Of a DNA stretch of 64,000 bases, positions 24,064 to 33,295 are shown in pieces (positions within the stretch are counted from its first letter, which is position 1; each line of letters begins with the position of its first letter). The notes under the pieces were generated by a model. The model had not been told where the DNA came from and did not search any database. It saw only the letters and a list, made by a program, of their open reading frames with translations. This DNA comes from Nocardia alni. GTDB taxonomy: Bacteria > Actinomycetota > Actinomycetes > Mycobacteriales > Mycobacteriaceae. The stretch spans positions 124,001 to 188,000 of the forward strand of contig NZ_JAGPOX010000002.1 in the NCBI RefSeq assembly GCF_019038435.1, in the 5' to 3' direction. A program made the translations under genes and the position numbers.

Positions 24064-25692
24064 GTGAAACCTGATAATAGAACCGAGTTCGATTACATCG
24101 TCGTCGGCGGCGGGGCGGCCGGATCCGTGCTGGCCTACCGATTGAGCGCCGACCGCGGGGTGTCGGTTCTGCTGATCGAGGCGGGCGGATCCGACTCGGC
24201 GCCGATCCATCTGGTGCCCAAGGGCTTCTACTTCACGCTCAACAACAAGAAGTATGCCAAGGACTACGAGACCGAGAAATACGGCGACGGCGCGCACGAG
24301 GTCTGGCACCGTGGCCGCGTCCTGGGCGGCTCGACCACCATCAACGGCATGGTCTGGAACCGGGGCTGGGCGCCCGACTACGACCGGTACGAGCAGATCG
24401 GCCTCACCGGCTGGAACTGGGAGCGATTCTGCGCCGCGTACCGCGGCCTGGAGCGTCACGAGCTCGGCGGGACCTATTTCCGCGGTGACAAGGGACCGAT
24501 CGGCATCTCCATCGTGCGCCCGCGCGAGGAGGCCTCCGACCTGCTGATCGAATCGATGGTGAAGAACGGCATCGAGTTCGAGGACGATATGAACGGCAGC
24601 GACAACAACCGTGTGTCGTATGTCGCCTCGAGCATCTGGCACGGCCTGCGGGTGAGCGCGTCCCGCGCGCTGGTGTGGCCCGCGCGCCGGCGGCGCAATC
24701 TGACTGTGGCGTTGCACACGGAGGTCGATCGGATCCTGTTCGACGGCACCCGGGCCGTCGGCGTCTCCGCGCTGCGGGACGGCGCGACCCCGGTCACCTA
24801 CAAGGCGCGTCGCGAGGTGATCCTGGCGGGCGGAGCCTTCGAATCGCCGATGCTGCTGGAGCGCTCCGGCGTCGGGCAGGCCGAACTGCTGAAGAGCCTG
24901 GGCATTCCGGTCGTGGTGGACAGCCCGCGGGTGGGCGAGGGGATGCGTGAACACCGGGGCATCCTGTTCCAGTACAGACTCCACGGCGTGCGCGGTTACA
25001 ACGCGCAGGCCTCCAGCACGATCCGGCAGATGTGGACGGGCTTCAAATATCTGTTCACCCGCCAGGGTCTCATCGCGCACGGCGGCTTCGGCCTGAGCGC
25101 GATCTTCGCGTCCGATCCGGCGTCGGATCGCCCCGATACCCAGGGGTTCTTCACACCGATCTCGACGACCGCGGTGAACCCGATGAGCGGTCGGCTCGTG
25201 GTCGACAAGGAGCCGGGCGCGCGCCTGGTCGCGCTCGGTCTGCGTCCCACCAGCGAGGGATCCATCCACATCACCGGTAAGTCCCTGTCCGACGCGCCGA
25301 AGATCGTGCCGAATTTCCTTGCCACCGAGCATGATCGGGCGCTGCTGATCAACATCGTCCGCAAGGTTCGCGAGATCACCTCCAGCGCACCGTATTCGAA
25401 CTATGTATCCGCGGAAATCGAACCCGGACCCGAGGTCTCGACCGACGAGCAGATCCTGTCGTACGGGCTCAACCGCGGCAACTCCGGGTATCACACGCTG
25501 GGCAGCTGCGCGATGGGACCGTCCGACACCGACGTGGTGGACGGCGAGCTGCGCGTGCGCGGAACGTCCGGTCTGCGGGTCGTGGACGCGTCGGTGCTGC
25601 GCTGGGAGCCCTCGGGCAACAGCGTCGCCCCCACGATGGCGCTCGCCTGGATCGCCGCCGATCTGATCCTGGAAGGCGCACGGGCGCGGTGA
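24064..25692 (+). CDS. GMC-family oxidoreductase
   Basis: 542 residues with the FAD motif GGGAAGS near the N-terminus, the GRVLGGSTTINGMVWNRGW signature and the C-terminal GYHTLGSCAMG segment that carries the active-site His. GMC enzymes oxidise alcohols to aldehydes or ketones. GTG 24064 is preferred: AGGAAAAGG lies just upstream, while ATG 24043 falls inside a TAGTAT -10-like hexamer. A close paralogue lies at 59.1 kb and shares the IHLVPKGF(Y/F)FT segment. In this island it probably oxidises a hydroxyl group introduced by a P450. Confidence 0.93.
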   Translation: MKPDNRTEFDYIVVGGGAAGSVLAYRLSADRGVSVLLIEAGGSDSAPIHLVPKGFYFTLNNKKYAKDYETEKYGDGAHEVWHRGRVLGGSTTINGMVWNRGWAPDYDRYEQIGLTGWNWERFCAAYRGLERHELGGTYFRGDKGPIGISIVRPREEASDLLIESMVKNGIEFEDDMNGSDNNRVSYVASSIWHGLRVSASRALVWPARRRRNLTVALHTEVDRILFDGTRAVGVSALRDGATPVTYKARREVILAGGAFESPMLLERSGVGQAELLKSLGIPVVVDSPRVGEGMREHRGILFQYRLHGVRGYNAQASSTIRQMWTGFKYLFTRQGLIAHGGFGLSAIFASDPASDRPDTQGFFTPISTTAVNPMSGRLVVDKEPGARLVALGLRPTSEGSIHITGKSLSDAPKIVPNFLATEHDRALLINIVRKVREITSSAPYSNYVSAEIEPGPEVSTDEQILSYGLNRGNSGYHTLGSCAMGPSDTDVVDGELRVRGTSGLRVVDASVLRWEPSGNSVAPTMALAWIAADLILEGARAR

Positions 25693-25715
25693 GTTTCGCT
25701 CGGGAGTAGATAGAC

Positions 25716-25752
25716 CAACGGGTTGCCACGTCCTGGACGTGGCAACCCGTTG
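25716..25752. terminator. Bidirectional intrinsic terminator
   Basis: A perfect 16-bp stem (25716-25731 with 25737-25752) and a five-base loop between the convergent GMC and BVMO genes. Confidence 0.9.
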
Positions 25753-25773
25753 ATCGTTCGGGGGCGCGATCGC

Positions 25774-27423
25774 CTAGGAGGTGATCACGAAGCCCGGGTA
25801 GCCGTTCTTGGTCAGGTTCTTGAGCCGGTCCACGTACTCGTCCAGCGCGCCGACGTAGGCGAGATAGGTACGCTTGCGCGGCTTGGCCGGATCGTCGTCG
25901 GCGAGATTGTCGCCGAAGAACGCCGACTTGGTCTGTGCCATCAGACCTTTCATCGCGCGCTCCTGCACCTCGTCGGACCATTCACGCTGGGCCGCCGGGT
26001 CGGCCTCCACGCGCACGATGGACTCGTCGAAGATGTGCTTCGCGAAATCGGTCATCCACTCCTGGACCTTCTCCGCGCAGCGCGGGCCGTTGCCGTGGCC
26101 GCCCTTGCCGTGCGGGCCGCCCATGATGAACAGGTTGGGGAAGCCGGCGACCTGGACACCCAGATAGGTGACCGGACCGTCCGACCACGCCTGCTCGAGG
26201 GTGATTCCGCCGACGCCGGTGATGTCGATCCGTTTGAGCGCACCGCTGAAGGCCTCGAAGCCGGTGGCGAAGATGATCACATCCGCGTCGATGTCACCGG
26301 TCTCGGTGCGCACGCCGGTTTCGGTGATCTCCAGGATGGGATTCTGCTTCAGCGAGATCAGATCCACGTTGTCCTGGTTGAAGACCTCGTAGTACCCGCT
26401 CTCGCAGGGCACCCGCTTGGTGCCGAAGTAGTGGTCGTTCGGCGTGAGGAGCGCGGCCGTGGCCGGGTCGGTGACCCGCTCGCGGATCCGCTCGACCAGG
26501 AAGTCACACCACTTCTGGTTGGCCTCGGCGCTGCTGGCGATATCGTTGGGCAGCCCCATCCACTTGGCGAACCCGGGCCCGTTCCACGCCTGCTGGAAGC
26601 GCTCCTGGAGTTCCTCGGGGGTGTACGCGGTCGTCGGCACCGGATCCCAGTCGTGCAGGAATCCGCTGAAGGTGTGCTGCAGATTCTCGAACATGTCGGG
26701 GTATCCGGCCCGGATTTCGGCCATCCGCTCGGGCGTCATCGCCTGATTGCGCAGCGGCACAGCCCAGTTCGCGGTGCGCTGGAAAACGGTCAGATGCCCG
26801 GCGGTCTTGGCGACCTCGGTGATGGCCTGAATTCCGGTGGCCCCGGTGCCGATGACGATGACCTTCTTGTTCTCGAGGGTCACGGTTTCCGCCGGCCACA
26901 GCGCGGTGTGGTACCGCTCGCCCTTGAACCGGTCGATGCCGGGAATGTGCGGGTAGATCGGCGCGGACAGCACACCGGTGCAGGTGATGACCAGTGGCGC
27001 GACGAAGGTCTTGCCGGTGTCGGTCGTCACGGTCCAGGTGTTCGCCTGCTCATCGAAAGCCATTGCGGTGACGCGTGTGTCGAACTCGATATCGCGACGC
27101 AGGTCGTAACGGTCGGCGACCGTCTGGTAATAGCGTTCGAGCTCCGGCTGACCCGCGAAAAGTTCGCTCCAATCCCAATCTTCGAGCATGTCGGTCGCGA
27201 ACGCGTACTGATAGCTGTACGACTCGGAGTCCAAGCGGGCGCCGGGGTAGCGGTTCCAATGCCAGGTTCCGCCGACGTCGCTGCCTGCCTCGAGGACGCG
27301 GACCGAGAGCCCCTCCTCACGCAGCAGGTGCAGCTGATACATACCGGAAATTCCGGCGCCGATCACCAGGACGTCGAAGGTCGTCTTCTCCGTCGCGGTC
27401 GTCGCGGTCTCGGTAGCGGTCAT
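25774..27423 (-). CDS. Type I Baeyer-Villiger monooxygenase
   Basis: 549 residues with FAD motif GAGISG (22-27), fingerprint FKGERYHTALWP (166-177) and a following GTGATG NADPH motif. It resembles cyclohexanone/cyclic-ketone monooxygenases in length and in the GGTWHWNRYPGARLDSES segment. It would convert a ketone to an ester or lactone. It sits 56 bases behind an acyl-CoA synthetase gene on the same strand and is likely co-transcribed with it. It is the second of three BVMO-type enzymes in the window and is closest to the one at 2.4-4.0 kb. Confidence 0.95.
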   Translation of the reverse strand: MTATETATTATEKTTFDVLVIGAGISGMYQLHLLREEGLSVRVLEAGSDVGGTWHWNRYPGARLDSESYSYQYAFATDMLEDWDWSELFAGQPELERYYQTVADRYDLRRDIEFDTRVTAMAFDEQANTWTVTTDTGKTFVAPLVITCTGVLSAPIYPHIPGIDRFKGERYHTALWPAETVTLENKKVIVIGTGATGIQAITEVAKTAGHLTVFQRTANWAVPLRNQAMTPERMAEIRAGYPDMFENLQHTFSGFLHDWDPVPTTAYTPEELQERFQQAWNGPGFAKWMGLPNDIASSAEANQKWCDFLVERIRERVTDPATAALLTPNDHYFGTKRVPCESGYYEVFNQDNVDLISLKQNPILEITETGVRTETGDIDADVIIFATGFEAFSGALKRIDITGVGGITLEQAWSDGPVTYLGVQVAGFPNLFIMGGPHGKGGHGNGPRCAEKVQEWMTDFAKHIFDESIVRVEADPAAQREWSDEVQERAMKGLMAQTKSAFFGDNLADDDPAKPRKRTYLAYVGALDEYVDRLKNLTKNGYPGFVITS

Positions 27424-27479
27424 CTGGGAACTCCTCGATAATCAATGGAAACGTGGTGGTATTCGGTCCGCGTCATGCG

Positions 27480-29195
27480 TCAGGCGGCTTCGGGCTCGAG
27501 CAGCCAGTCGAGGCCGAGTTCGCCGATCAGTTCGCGCTTGATGACCTTGCCGCTGGCCGTGCGCGGCAGGAATTCGTGCACGATCGCGATGCGCGCCGGG
27601 ACCTTGAACTTCGCCAGCCGCTCGGCGGCGTACGCGCGCAACTCCTCGGCCTCGACCGCGCCGCCGGCGTGCACGTGGACGATGGCGACGAGTTCCTCGC
27701 CGAGTGTCGGATGCGGTGCGCCCAGGGTCGCGGCCTCGATCACGTGCGGATGACTCGACAGGCAGGCCTCGACCTCCGAGCAGTTGATGTTCTCCCCGCC
27801 GCGGATCACGATGTCCTTGACCCGACCCACCAGGTAGATGAACCCGTCCTCGTCGATGCGGCCGATATCGCCGGTGAAGAACCATCCGTCGCGGAAGTCG
27901 GGACTGTCGGCTATCCCCGCGTATCCCCGGATGACCTGCGGGCCGCGGAACGCGACCTCGCCTTCCTCGCCGATGCCCAGCAGCGCGCCGTCGGCGCCCA
28001 TGATGCCGATCTCGGCGGTGGGGAGCGTGCGGCCGACGCTGGTCGGGCGGCGCTCGAAGTCGACGCCGGAGATCGCGACGACGCCCGAGGTCGTTTCGGT
28101 CATCCCGTATCCGGTGCGCGGAAGGATGTTGGGCCCCAGCACCTCCCGGGCCTCGGCGATCACGCCGAGCGGGGCCGCCGCGCCGCCCATGCCCAGGGTG
28201 CGCAGGGAGCTGAGGTCCTTGCCGCCCTCGCGTGCCGCGGTCAGGAAGGTCTGCACGACGAAGGGTGGCCCGGAGATCTCGTTGACCTTCTCCTGCTCGA
28301 CCAGGCGGACCGCTTCGGGCGCGTCCCACTTGTACATCAGGATCAACGTGTGGCCCGCGTAGAGGCTGTTGTACATGGTGTTGATCCCCGCGATGTGGAA
28401 GAACGGGAACGTCACCAGCTTGCAGGAATGCGGTGCGGGGGAGACGCGCACCGCGCCGCCGTCGGCGGGAACGTCGAGCTTCACCGCGCGAATCAGCTTG
28501 TTCAGCAGCGAGGCCGAATGGTTGAGGTGGCTGTGCGCGGCCGCCTTCGGGCGTCCGGTGGTGCCGGAGGTGAACAGGATGGTCGAGATGTCCTCGGGCG
28601 AGACCTCGACCTCGGGTGCGTCGGACTGCTGCGCCGGGCGCCGATCGGTGAGCAGGTCGGCGTAGGCGACGACGCCGTCGGCGGCCGGGGACCGCACGCC
28701 GACCAGCGTCGTACTCGTCGCGCCGCCGGCGAATTCCAGGCGGCGCGCGAGTTCGGCGCGTTCCTGATCGGCGAACAGCACCCGGGGGGCGGACTCGAGG
28801 ACCAGTTCGGCCAGTTCGTTGCCCTTGAGCCAGGCGTTGAACGGCACCGCGACCGCGCCCAGGAGCTGAACCGCCCCGAAGATCATGACGAACTCGGGAT
28901 AATTGCGCATGGCGATGCCGACTCGATCACCCTTGGCGATCCCGTGCCGATCCCGCAGCGCATGGGCCAGCGCCGTCATCTCCGACCACATGTCGTCGTA
29001 GGACCAGTACTCGTCGCGGTAGCCGATCGCCCGGGCGCTTCCGTGGGTTCTCATCTCCGCGAAGGCATTTCGCAGCGTCCGAGGTTCGCGGTCGAAGACC
29101 TGGTACGTATGTCCGTCCACCGTGTGGTCCCGCAGCGGGAATGCCGCTCCGGGCGCGGTCAGGAGCTCGAGTCGTTCTTTGTCGGACAACGCCAT
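27480..29195 (-). CDS. Acyl-CoA synthetase (AMP-forming)
   Basis: 571 residues of the ANL superfamily. The ATP-binding loop FTSGTTGRPK ends at Lys217. A YGMTETT motif, TGDIGRIDEDGF and the C-terminal RTASGKVIKR, whose Lys drives adenylation, are all present. It activates a carboxylic acid as CoA thioester with ATP. GGGAGG precedes the start. It heads an operon with a BVMO, so its substrate may be the acid freed after Baeyer-Villiger oxidation and ester cleavage. A palindromic TTGTGT element lies upstream. Confidence 0.93.
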   Translation of the reverse strand: MALSDKERLELLTAPGAAFPLRDHTVDGHTYQVFDREPRTLRNAFAEMRTHGSARAIGYRDEYWSYDDMWSEMTALAHALRDRHGIAKGDRVGIAMRNYPEFVMIFGAVQLLGAVAVPFNAWLKGNELAELVLESAPRVLFADQERAELARRLEFAGGATSTTLVGVRSPAADGVVAYADLLTDRRPAQQSDAPEVEVSPEDISTILFTSGTTGRPKAAAHSHLNHSASLLNKLIRAVKLDVPADGGAVRVSPAPHSCKLVTFPFFHIAGINTMYNSLYAGHTLILMYKWDAPEAVRLVEQEKVNEISGPPFVVQTFLTAAREGGKDLSSLRTLGMGGAAAPLGVIAEAREVLGPNILPRTGYGMTETTSGVVAISGVDFERRPTSVGRTLPTAEIGIMGADGALLGIGEEGEVAFRGPQVIRGYAGIADSPDFRDGWFFTGDIGRIDEDGFIYLVGRVKDIVIRGGENINCSEVEACLSSHPHVIEAATLGAPHPTLGEELVAIVHVHAGGAVEAEELRAYAAERLAKFKVPARIAIVHEFLPRTASGKVIKRELIGELGLDWLLEPEAA

Positions 29196-29217
29196 TGCGT
29201 CATGCCTCCCTTTCGCT

Positions 29218-29246
29218 ATTGTGTCATAGTAGCAAAGCTACACAAT
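29218..29246 (-). promoter_or_regulatory. Palindromic operator before the synthetase/BVMO operon
   Basis: ATTGTGT (29218-29224) and ACACAAT (29240-29246) form perfect arms around a 15-base spacer. On the minus strand the spacer contains GCTACTATG, a -10-like hexamer. The arrangement parallels the palindrome at 13748-13779. The carboxylesterase in the other direction may share it. Confidence 0.55.
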
Positions 29247-29336
29247 TAGACGATAGATAGGACTGCGCGCCGCCCCCCGGCGCCGCCGTGTCAATCGTGC
29301 CCATGACAACAATGACAAGATTGGCTGGAGGATGGC

Positions 29337-30806
29337 ATGGAGGTGACGATCCCGCAGGGGACATTCCGCGGTGCGCGGGTAGGCGATGTGCTCACCTTCA
29401 AGGGGATCCCCTATGCGGACGCACCGGTCGGCGCGCTTCGCTTCGCCGCCCCGGAACCTCCCCCGCCGCACGAGGGGGTGCGCGACGCGACGGCCTACGG
29501 GCCGACCGTATCGGCGCCGCCTCAGCGTTCGGCGGTGATCGACGCGTTGCTTCCGGACCCGGTCCGCCCCGGATTCGACGGGCTCAACCTCAACATCTGG
29601 ACTCCGGACACCGCGGGCAGCCGTCCGGTGCTGGTGTGGATCCACGGCGGTGGCTTCGTGACCGGGGCCGGCTCGACCACCGCCTTCGACGGCGCCGCGT
29701 TCGCCCGCGACGGCGTCGTGGTGGTCACCATCAACTACCGCCTTGCCGTCGAGGGCTTCCTGCTGCTGCCCGATCGGGTCGCCAATCGTGGTCTGCTCGA
29801 TCAGCTCGCCGCGCTTACTTGGATACGGGACAACATCGCCGCGTTCGGCGGCGATCCCGGCCGCGTCACCGTCGCCGGTGAATCCGCCGGCGCCATGAGC
29901 GTGCTGACGCTGCTGGCCATGCCGCGCAGTGCGGGCCTGATCCGCCGGGCTATCTCGCAGAGTGGGGACGGTCATCACGTCCACACCGCGGAGGTCGCCT
30001 CGATCGTCACCCGGGAGTTGGGGGTCGAACTGGGTCTCGAGCCGACGGCGGAGTCCTTGGAGACAGTGCCGGTCGAGGCTCTCCATCAGGCCACCAACGC
30101 GGTGATCTCCCGGCTCAGTGCCGGTAAGGATCCTCGATTCGCGCCCTTTACCCGTCTGGTGCTGCAACCGGTCATCGATGGCGACACCCTGCCGCAGCAT
30201 CCGGTCGAGGCCGCTCGCGCCGGTGCCGGCAGCGAGGTGGACCTGATGCTCGGGTGGAACGCGCAGGAGTACGGCCTGTTCTGCGCGCCGACCGGCCTCG
30301 TGGACACCCTGACCGACGAGGCTCTGCACGGCACGGTCGCGCGACTCGGTGTCGACGCCGGGGCCGTCATCTCCGCCTACCGCGAGCAGCTGCCGGATGC
30401 GGACCCCGCCGAACTGTTCGTCGCGATCCAGTCCGACTGGTTCTGCCGGGTGCCCTCGATGCGCTACGCCGAGGCGCGGCACGCGGCCGGAACTCCCGCG
30501 CATGTGTATGAATTCGCCTGGCAGCCGGAAACATTCGGCGGTCGGCTCGGCGCCTGCCACACCCTCGAGATCCCCTTCGTCTTCGATACCCTCGCGGATC
30601 CGTGGGGGGAGGGGCTACGAGGCCGGGGCGCGCCGCAGTCGCTGGCCGACACCGTCCACTCGACGTGGGTGCGGTTCGTGACCGAGGGCGATCCCGGCTG
30701 GCCGGTCTACGACGACGGTCGCCGGGTGTGCCGGATCGATATCGACAGTGTGACGGTCACCGATCCCGACGGCTACCGACGCCGGGTATGGGACGGGCGG
30801 CTCTGA
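29337..30806 (+). CDS. Type B carboxylesterase/lipase
   Basis: 489 residues of the esterase/cholinesterase family: oxyanion-hole HGGGF, nucleophile Ser183 in GESAG, and the early FKGIPYADAPVGALRF segment. No signal peptide, so probably cytoplasmic. It hydrolyses carboxylic esters. GGAGG lies five bases before ATG 29337. Placed between an operon with a BVMO and another that begins with a BVMO, it may open the ester or lactone products. It could equally release a substrate from a natural ester. Confidence 0.92.
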   Translation: MEVTIPQGTFRGARVGDVLTFKGIPYADAPVGALRFAAPEPPPPHEGVRDATAYGPTVSAPPQRSAVIDALLPDPVRPGFDGLNLNIWTPDTAGSRPVLVWIHGGGFVTGAGSTTAFDGAAFARDGVVVVTINYRLAVEGFLLLPDRVANRGLLDQLAALTWIRDNIAAFGGDPGRVTVAGESAGAMSVLTLLAMPRSAGLIRRAISQSGDGHHVHTAEVASIVTRELGVELGLEPTAESLETVPVEALHQATNAVISRLSAGKDPRFAPFTRLVLQPVIDGDTLPQHPVEAARAGAGSEVDLMLGWNAQEYGLFCAPTGLVDTLTDEALHGTVARLGVDAGAVISAYREQLPDADPAELFVAIQSDWFCRVPSMRYAEARHAAGTPAHVYEFAWQPETFGGRLGACHTLEIPFVFDTLADPWGEGLRGRGAPQSLADTVHSTWVRFVTEGDPGWPVYDDGRRVCRIDIDSVTVTDPDGYRRRVWDGRL

Positions 30807-30818
30807 CCGGCCGCCCGT
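30793..30818 (+). terminator. Possible terminator overlapping the esterase stop
   Basis: 9-bp arms (30793-30801 with 30810-30818) enclose an eight-base loop containing the stop codon. It is weaker than the other hairpins in the window. Confidence 0.4.
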
Positions 30819-30823
30819 GGAAT

Positions 30824-30857
30824 GTAATTGTGTTTACTACTATGATATAACTATCTT
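30824..30857 (+). promoter_or_regulatory. Promoter of the BVMO-CoA-transferase operon
   Basis: GTAATTGTGTTTACTACTATG carries both shared elements side by side: TTGTGT at about 30828-30833 and TACTAT at about 30838-30843. A long AT-rich tail follows. The six-gene operon starts at 30933. Confidence 0.55.
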
Positions 30858-30932
30858 AGTTCATTGTTTTGGTGTTTGTCGCAACGATGTGCGCACGTCG
30901 CAACGTCGGGGGCGCGGAACGGAGACGTGGGT

Positions 30933-32417
30933 ATGAAGCAGCCATTGCGGGTGGGAGTCATCGGTGCCGGGATGTCGGGACTGTTCCTGGGCTACCACCT
31001 GAAGCAGGCCGGCCTCGATTTCACGATCTACGAGAAGCGTGCCGCCGCGGGCGGCACCTGGGACACCAACACCTACCCGGGGCTGCACGTCGACGTGCTG
31101 ACCCGCAACTACGAATTCCCGTTCGCGCGCAGCTTCCACTGGACCAAGCGTTACGCACCGGGCTCCGAGGTCCGGACCTACCTTCAGGGCTTCGCACGGA
31201 ACCAGGACCTGTTGCCGCACATCCGTTTCGGCGCCGAGGTCGTCGCGGCGGTGTGGGAGGACGGCGCCTGGCAGGTCACCCTCGCCGACGGGTCGACCGC
31301 GACGTTCGACATCGTCGTCGCGGCCTCCGGATTCCTGCGGATGCCTTCGATTCCGAAGGTGCCGGGCGCGGAAACCTTCGGCGGGCGCTCCTTTCACTCC
31401 TCGCAGTGGGATCACACGATCGACCTGTCCGATCGTTCGCTGCGGTACGGGGTCGTCGGCACGGGATCCAGTGGGGTACAGATCACCTCGGCGCTGGGCA
31501 AGCTCGGCAACGAGGTCACGCACTTCATCCGGACGCCGCAATGGATGCAGGTCAAGGACAACCCGCCGTATTCGCTGTGGGAGCGGATCCAGATGCGGAT
31601 ACCGCGGCTGGCGGCCCGGTACGACGCGCGGATGGCGGCGGTGCGTGTGCGGACCGACGGCAACGAGACATGGCGTCTGGTTCCGGGGCCCGACCGCGAG
31701 GAGATGAAGCAGCGCTTCCTGAAGATGCTGCACGACGAGATCTCCGACCCCGAGTTGCGCGCCAAGTTCACGCCGACCGAGCCCCTGGGCGTCAAGCGCA
31801 TCGCCAAGACCCCGGACTACTACCGCGTGGCGCAGCAGCCGAACGTGCACCCGATCTTCGGCGGGATCCAGCGGGTCGAGCCCACGGGGATCGTGGATGA
31901 CACCGGAACCCTGCACGAACTGGACGTGATCGTCTGGGCCACGGGATTCGACGCGCACGCCTACATGCGTCCGATGAACGTCGTCGGGCCCGAGGGCCGC
32001 ACGCTCGACGAGGCGTGGCGCGAGGGCGTCGCGGCGTTCCGGGCGATCGGTGTGCCGGAATTCCCGAACTTCTTCCTGCTGTGCGGGCCGTTCGCTCCGG
32101 TCAACTCCATCTCGATCCCGACCACGCTCGCTCACGAAGTCGGTTATCTGATGCGGCTTTTCGACGTGATCGCCCGTACGAAGCGCGGCTACGCGCCGAC
32201 GCGCAAGGCCACCGACGCCTTCCTGCAAACAGTGCTGGACGCACTTCCGGGCACCACGTACTCCGAGGGCAAGAACTGGTACAGCCAGACCGTCGGCGTC
32301 CCGGTCATCTGGCCGTTCACCCGGGCCCAGCACGAGGCGCAGTACGCCGAGCTGGAGATGAACGACTTCGACGCGTACCCGCTGGAGACCTCTAAGCCCC
32401 GGGAACGGTCGCGCTGA
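30933..32417 (+). CDS. Type I BVMO-like flavin monooxygenase
   Basis: 494 residues with FAD motif GAGMSG (11-16), a fingerprint beginning Phe149 (FGGRSFHSSQWD, fitting FxGxxxHxxxWD) and the NADPH motif GTGSSG. It is shorter and distinct from the other two BVMOs and more like the mycobacterial ethionamide-activator/FMO-type group. ATG 30933 follows GGAG. Its stop overlaps the amidohydrolase start (TGATG), which opens a six-gene coupled operon. The likely role is ring or side-chain oxygenation of a ketone to a lactone or ester. Confidence 0.92.
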   Translation: MKQPLRVGVIGAGMSGLFLGYHLKQAGLDFTIYEKRAAAGGTWDTNTYPGLHVDVLTRNYEFPFARSFHWTKRYAPGSEVRTYLQGFARNQDLLPHIRFGAEVVAAVWEDGAWQVTLADGSTATFDIVVAASGFLRMPSIPKVPGAETFGGRSFHSSQWDHTIDLSDRSLRYGVVGTGSSGVQITSALGKLGNEVTHFIRTPQWMQVKDNPPYSLWERIQMRIPRLAARYDARMAAVRVRTDGNETWRLVPGPDREEMKQRFLKMLHDEISDPELRAKFTPTEPLGVKRIAKTPDYYRVAQQPNVHPIFGGIQRVEPTGIVDDTGTLHELDVIVWATGFDAHAYMRPMNVVGPEGRTLDEAWREGVAAFRAIGVPEFPNFFLLCGPFAPVNSISIPTTLAHEVGYLMRLFDVIARTKRGYAPTRKATDAFLQTVLDALPGTTYSEGKNWYSQTVGVPVIWPFTRAQHEAQYAELEMNDFDAYPLETSKPRERSR

Positions 32418-33265
32418 TGGCGGCACATCCGGTTTCGCGTGTGATCGACGCCCAGATCCATGTCTGGAAGGCGTCGACGCCCGAACGCCCCTGGCCCGCG
32501 GACGCGATCGCGCCGCAGCGTGCGGTGCCGCTCGAGGTCCCGGAGGTCAGCGAGTCGATGACGCGCGCGGGCGTGAGCGGCGCGCTGCTGCTGGCGCCCA
32601 CCTGGGAGGGCTCGCGCAACGACTACGTGCTGGCGGCCGCGGCGGCCGAACCCGCGCGGTTCGGGGCGATCTGCCGTTTCGCGACCGACGACCCCGCGGC
32701 GGTCGAGCAGCTGGCGCACTGGCGAGATGTGCCCGGCCGGCTGGCCATTCGGATGTCGCTCAACCGTGGTGACGTCGCGGGCACGCTGGAACGCGCGACG
32801 TCGAGCGGATTCTTCACCGCCGCAGAAAAATTCGATGTTCCGCTCAGTATCTACGCACCCGGCCGCTACGACCTCTACGAGCAGTTGGCCCGCACGTACC
32901 CCGGGCTGCGGATCGCGGTCGACCACGCCGCCGTCGAGGACGACCGGCGGCCGCTGGTGGAGGCGATCGAACCGCTGCTCGCGCTGGCCGCCCACCCCGG
33001 GATCGCGGTAAAAGCCTCGGCACTACCGTGTTTCGTCCGGGAGTCCTATCCATTCCCGTCCATTACGTCGGCCGTCTACCGGTTGGTCGAGGCGTTCGGC
33101 GCTGAACGGGTCTTCTGGGGTTCGGATCTGTCCCGGTTACCGGTGCCCTACGAGCAACTGGTGGACGTGTTCGTGCACCACACCCCCGAGTTGACCGCTC
33201 CCGAAAGGGATCTGGTCCTCGGGGAGGCCATCGCGACATGGCTCGGCTGGCAGGAGGCGGCCTGA
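32417..33265 (+). CDS. Amidohydrolase family protein (TIM-barrel), possible lactonase
   Basis: 282 residues. It begins RVIDAQIHVW, the metal-binding DxHxH-like opening of the amidohydrolase_2 group (His15), and has a late GSDLSRLP segment that supplies the usual metal/catalytic Asp. Relatives include 2-pyrone-4,6-dicarboxylate and sugar-lactone hydrolases and non-oxidative decarboxylases. Because it is translationally coupled to a BVMO, hydrolysis of the BVMO lactone is the favoured inference. Decarboxylation cannot be excluded. Confidence 0.85.
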   Translation: MAAHPVSRVIDAQIHVWKASTPERPWPADAIAPQRAVPLEVPEVSESMTRAGVSGALLLAPTWEGSRNDYVLAAAAAEPARFGAICRFATDDPAAVEQLAHWRDVPGRLAIRMSLNRGDVAGTLERATSSGFFTAAEKFDVPLSIYAPGRYDLYEQLARTYPGLRIAVDHAAVEDDRRPLVEAIEPLLALAAHPGIAVKASALPCFVRESYPFPSITSAVYRLVEAFGAERVFWGSDLSRLPVPYEQLVDVFVHHTPELTAPERDLVLGEAIATWLGWQEAA

Positions 33266-33295
33266 CATGTCCCAGACCCATCACGGAGGAAGAGC

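Noticed and set aside
27453..29249. 598-codon frame opposite the acyl-CoA synthetase
   Set aside because: No motifs; the other strand has all adenylation motifs.
30933..32417. Calling this a plain FAD-dependent pyridine nucleotide-disulfide reductase
   Set aside because: The FxGxxxHxxxWD fingerprint and two Rossmann motifs support the monooxygenase assignment.
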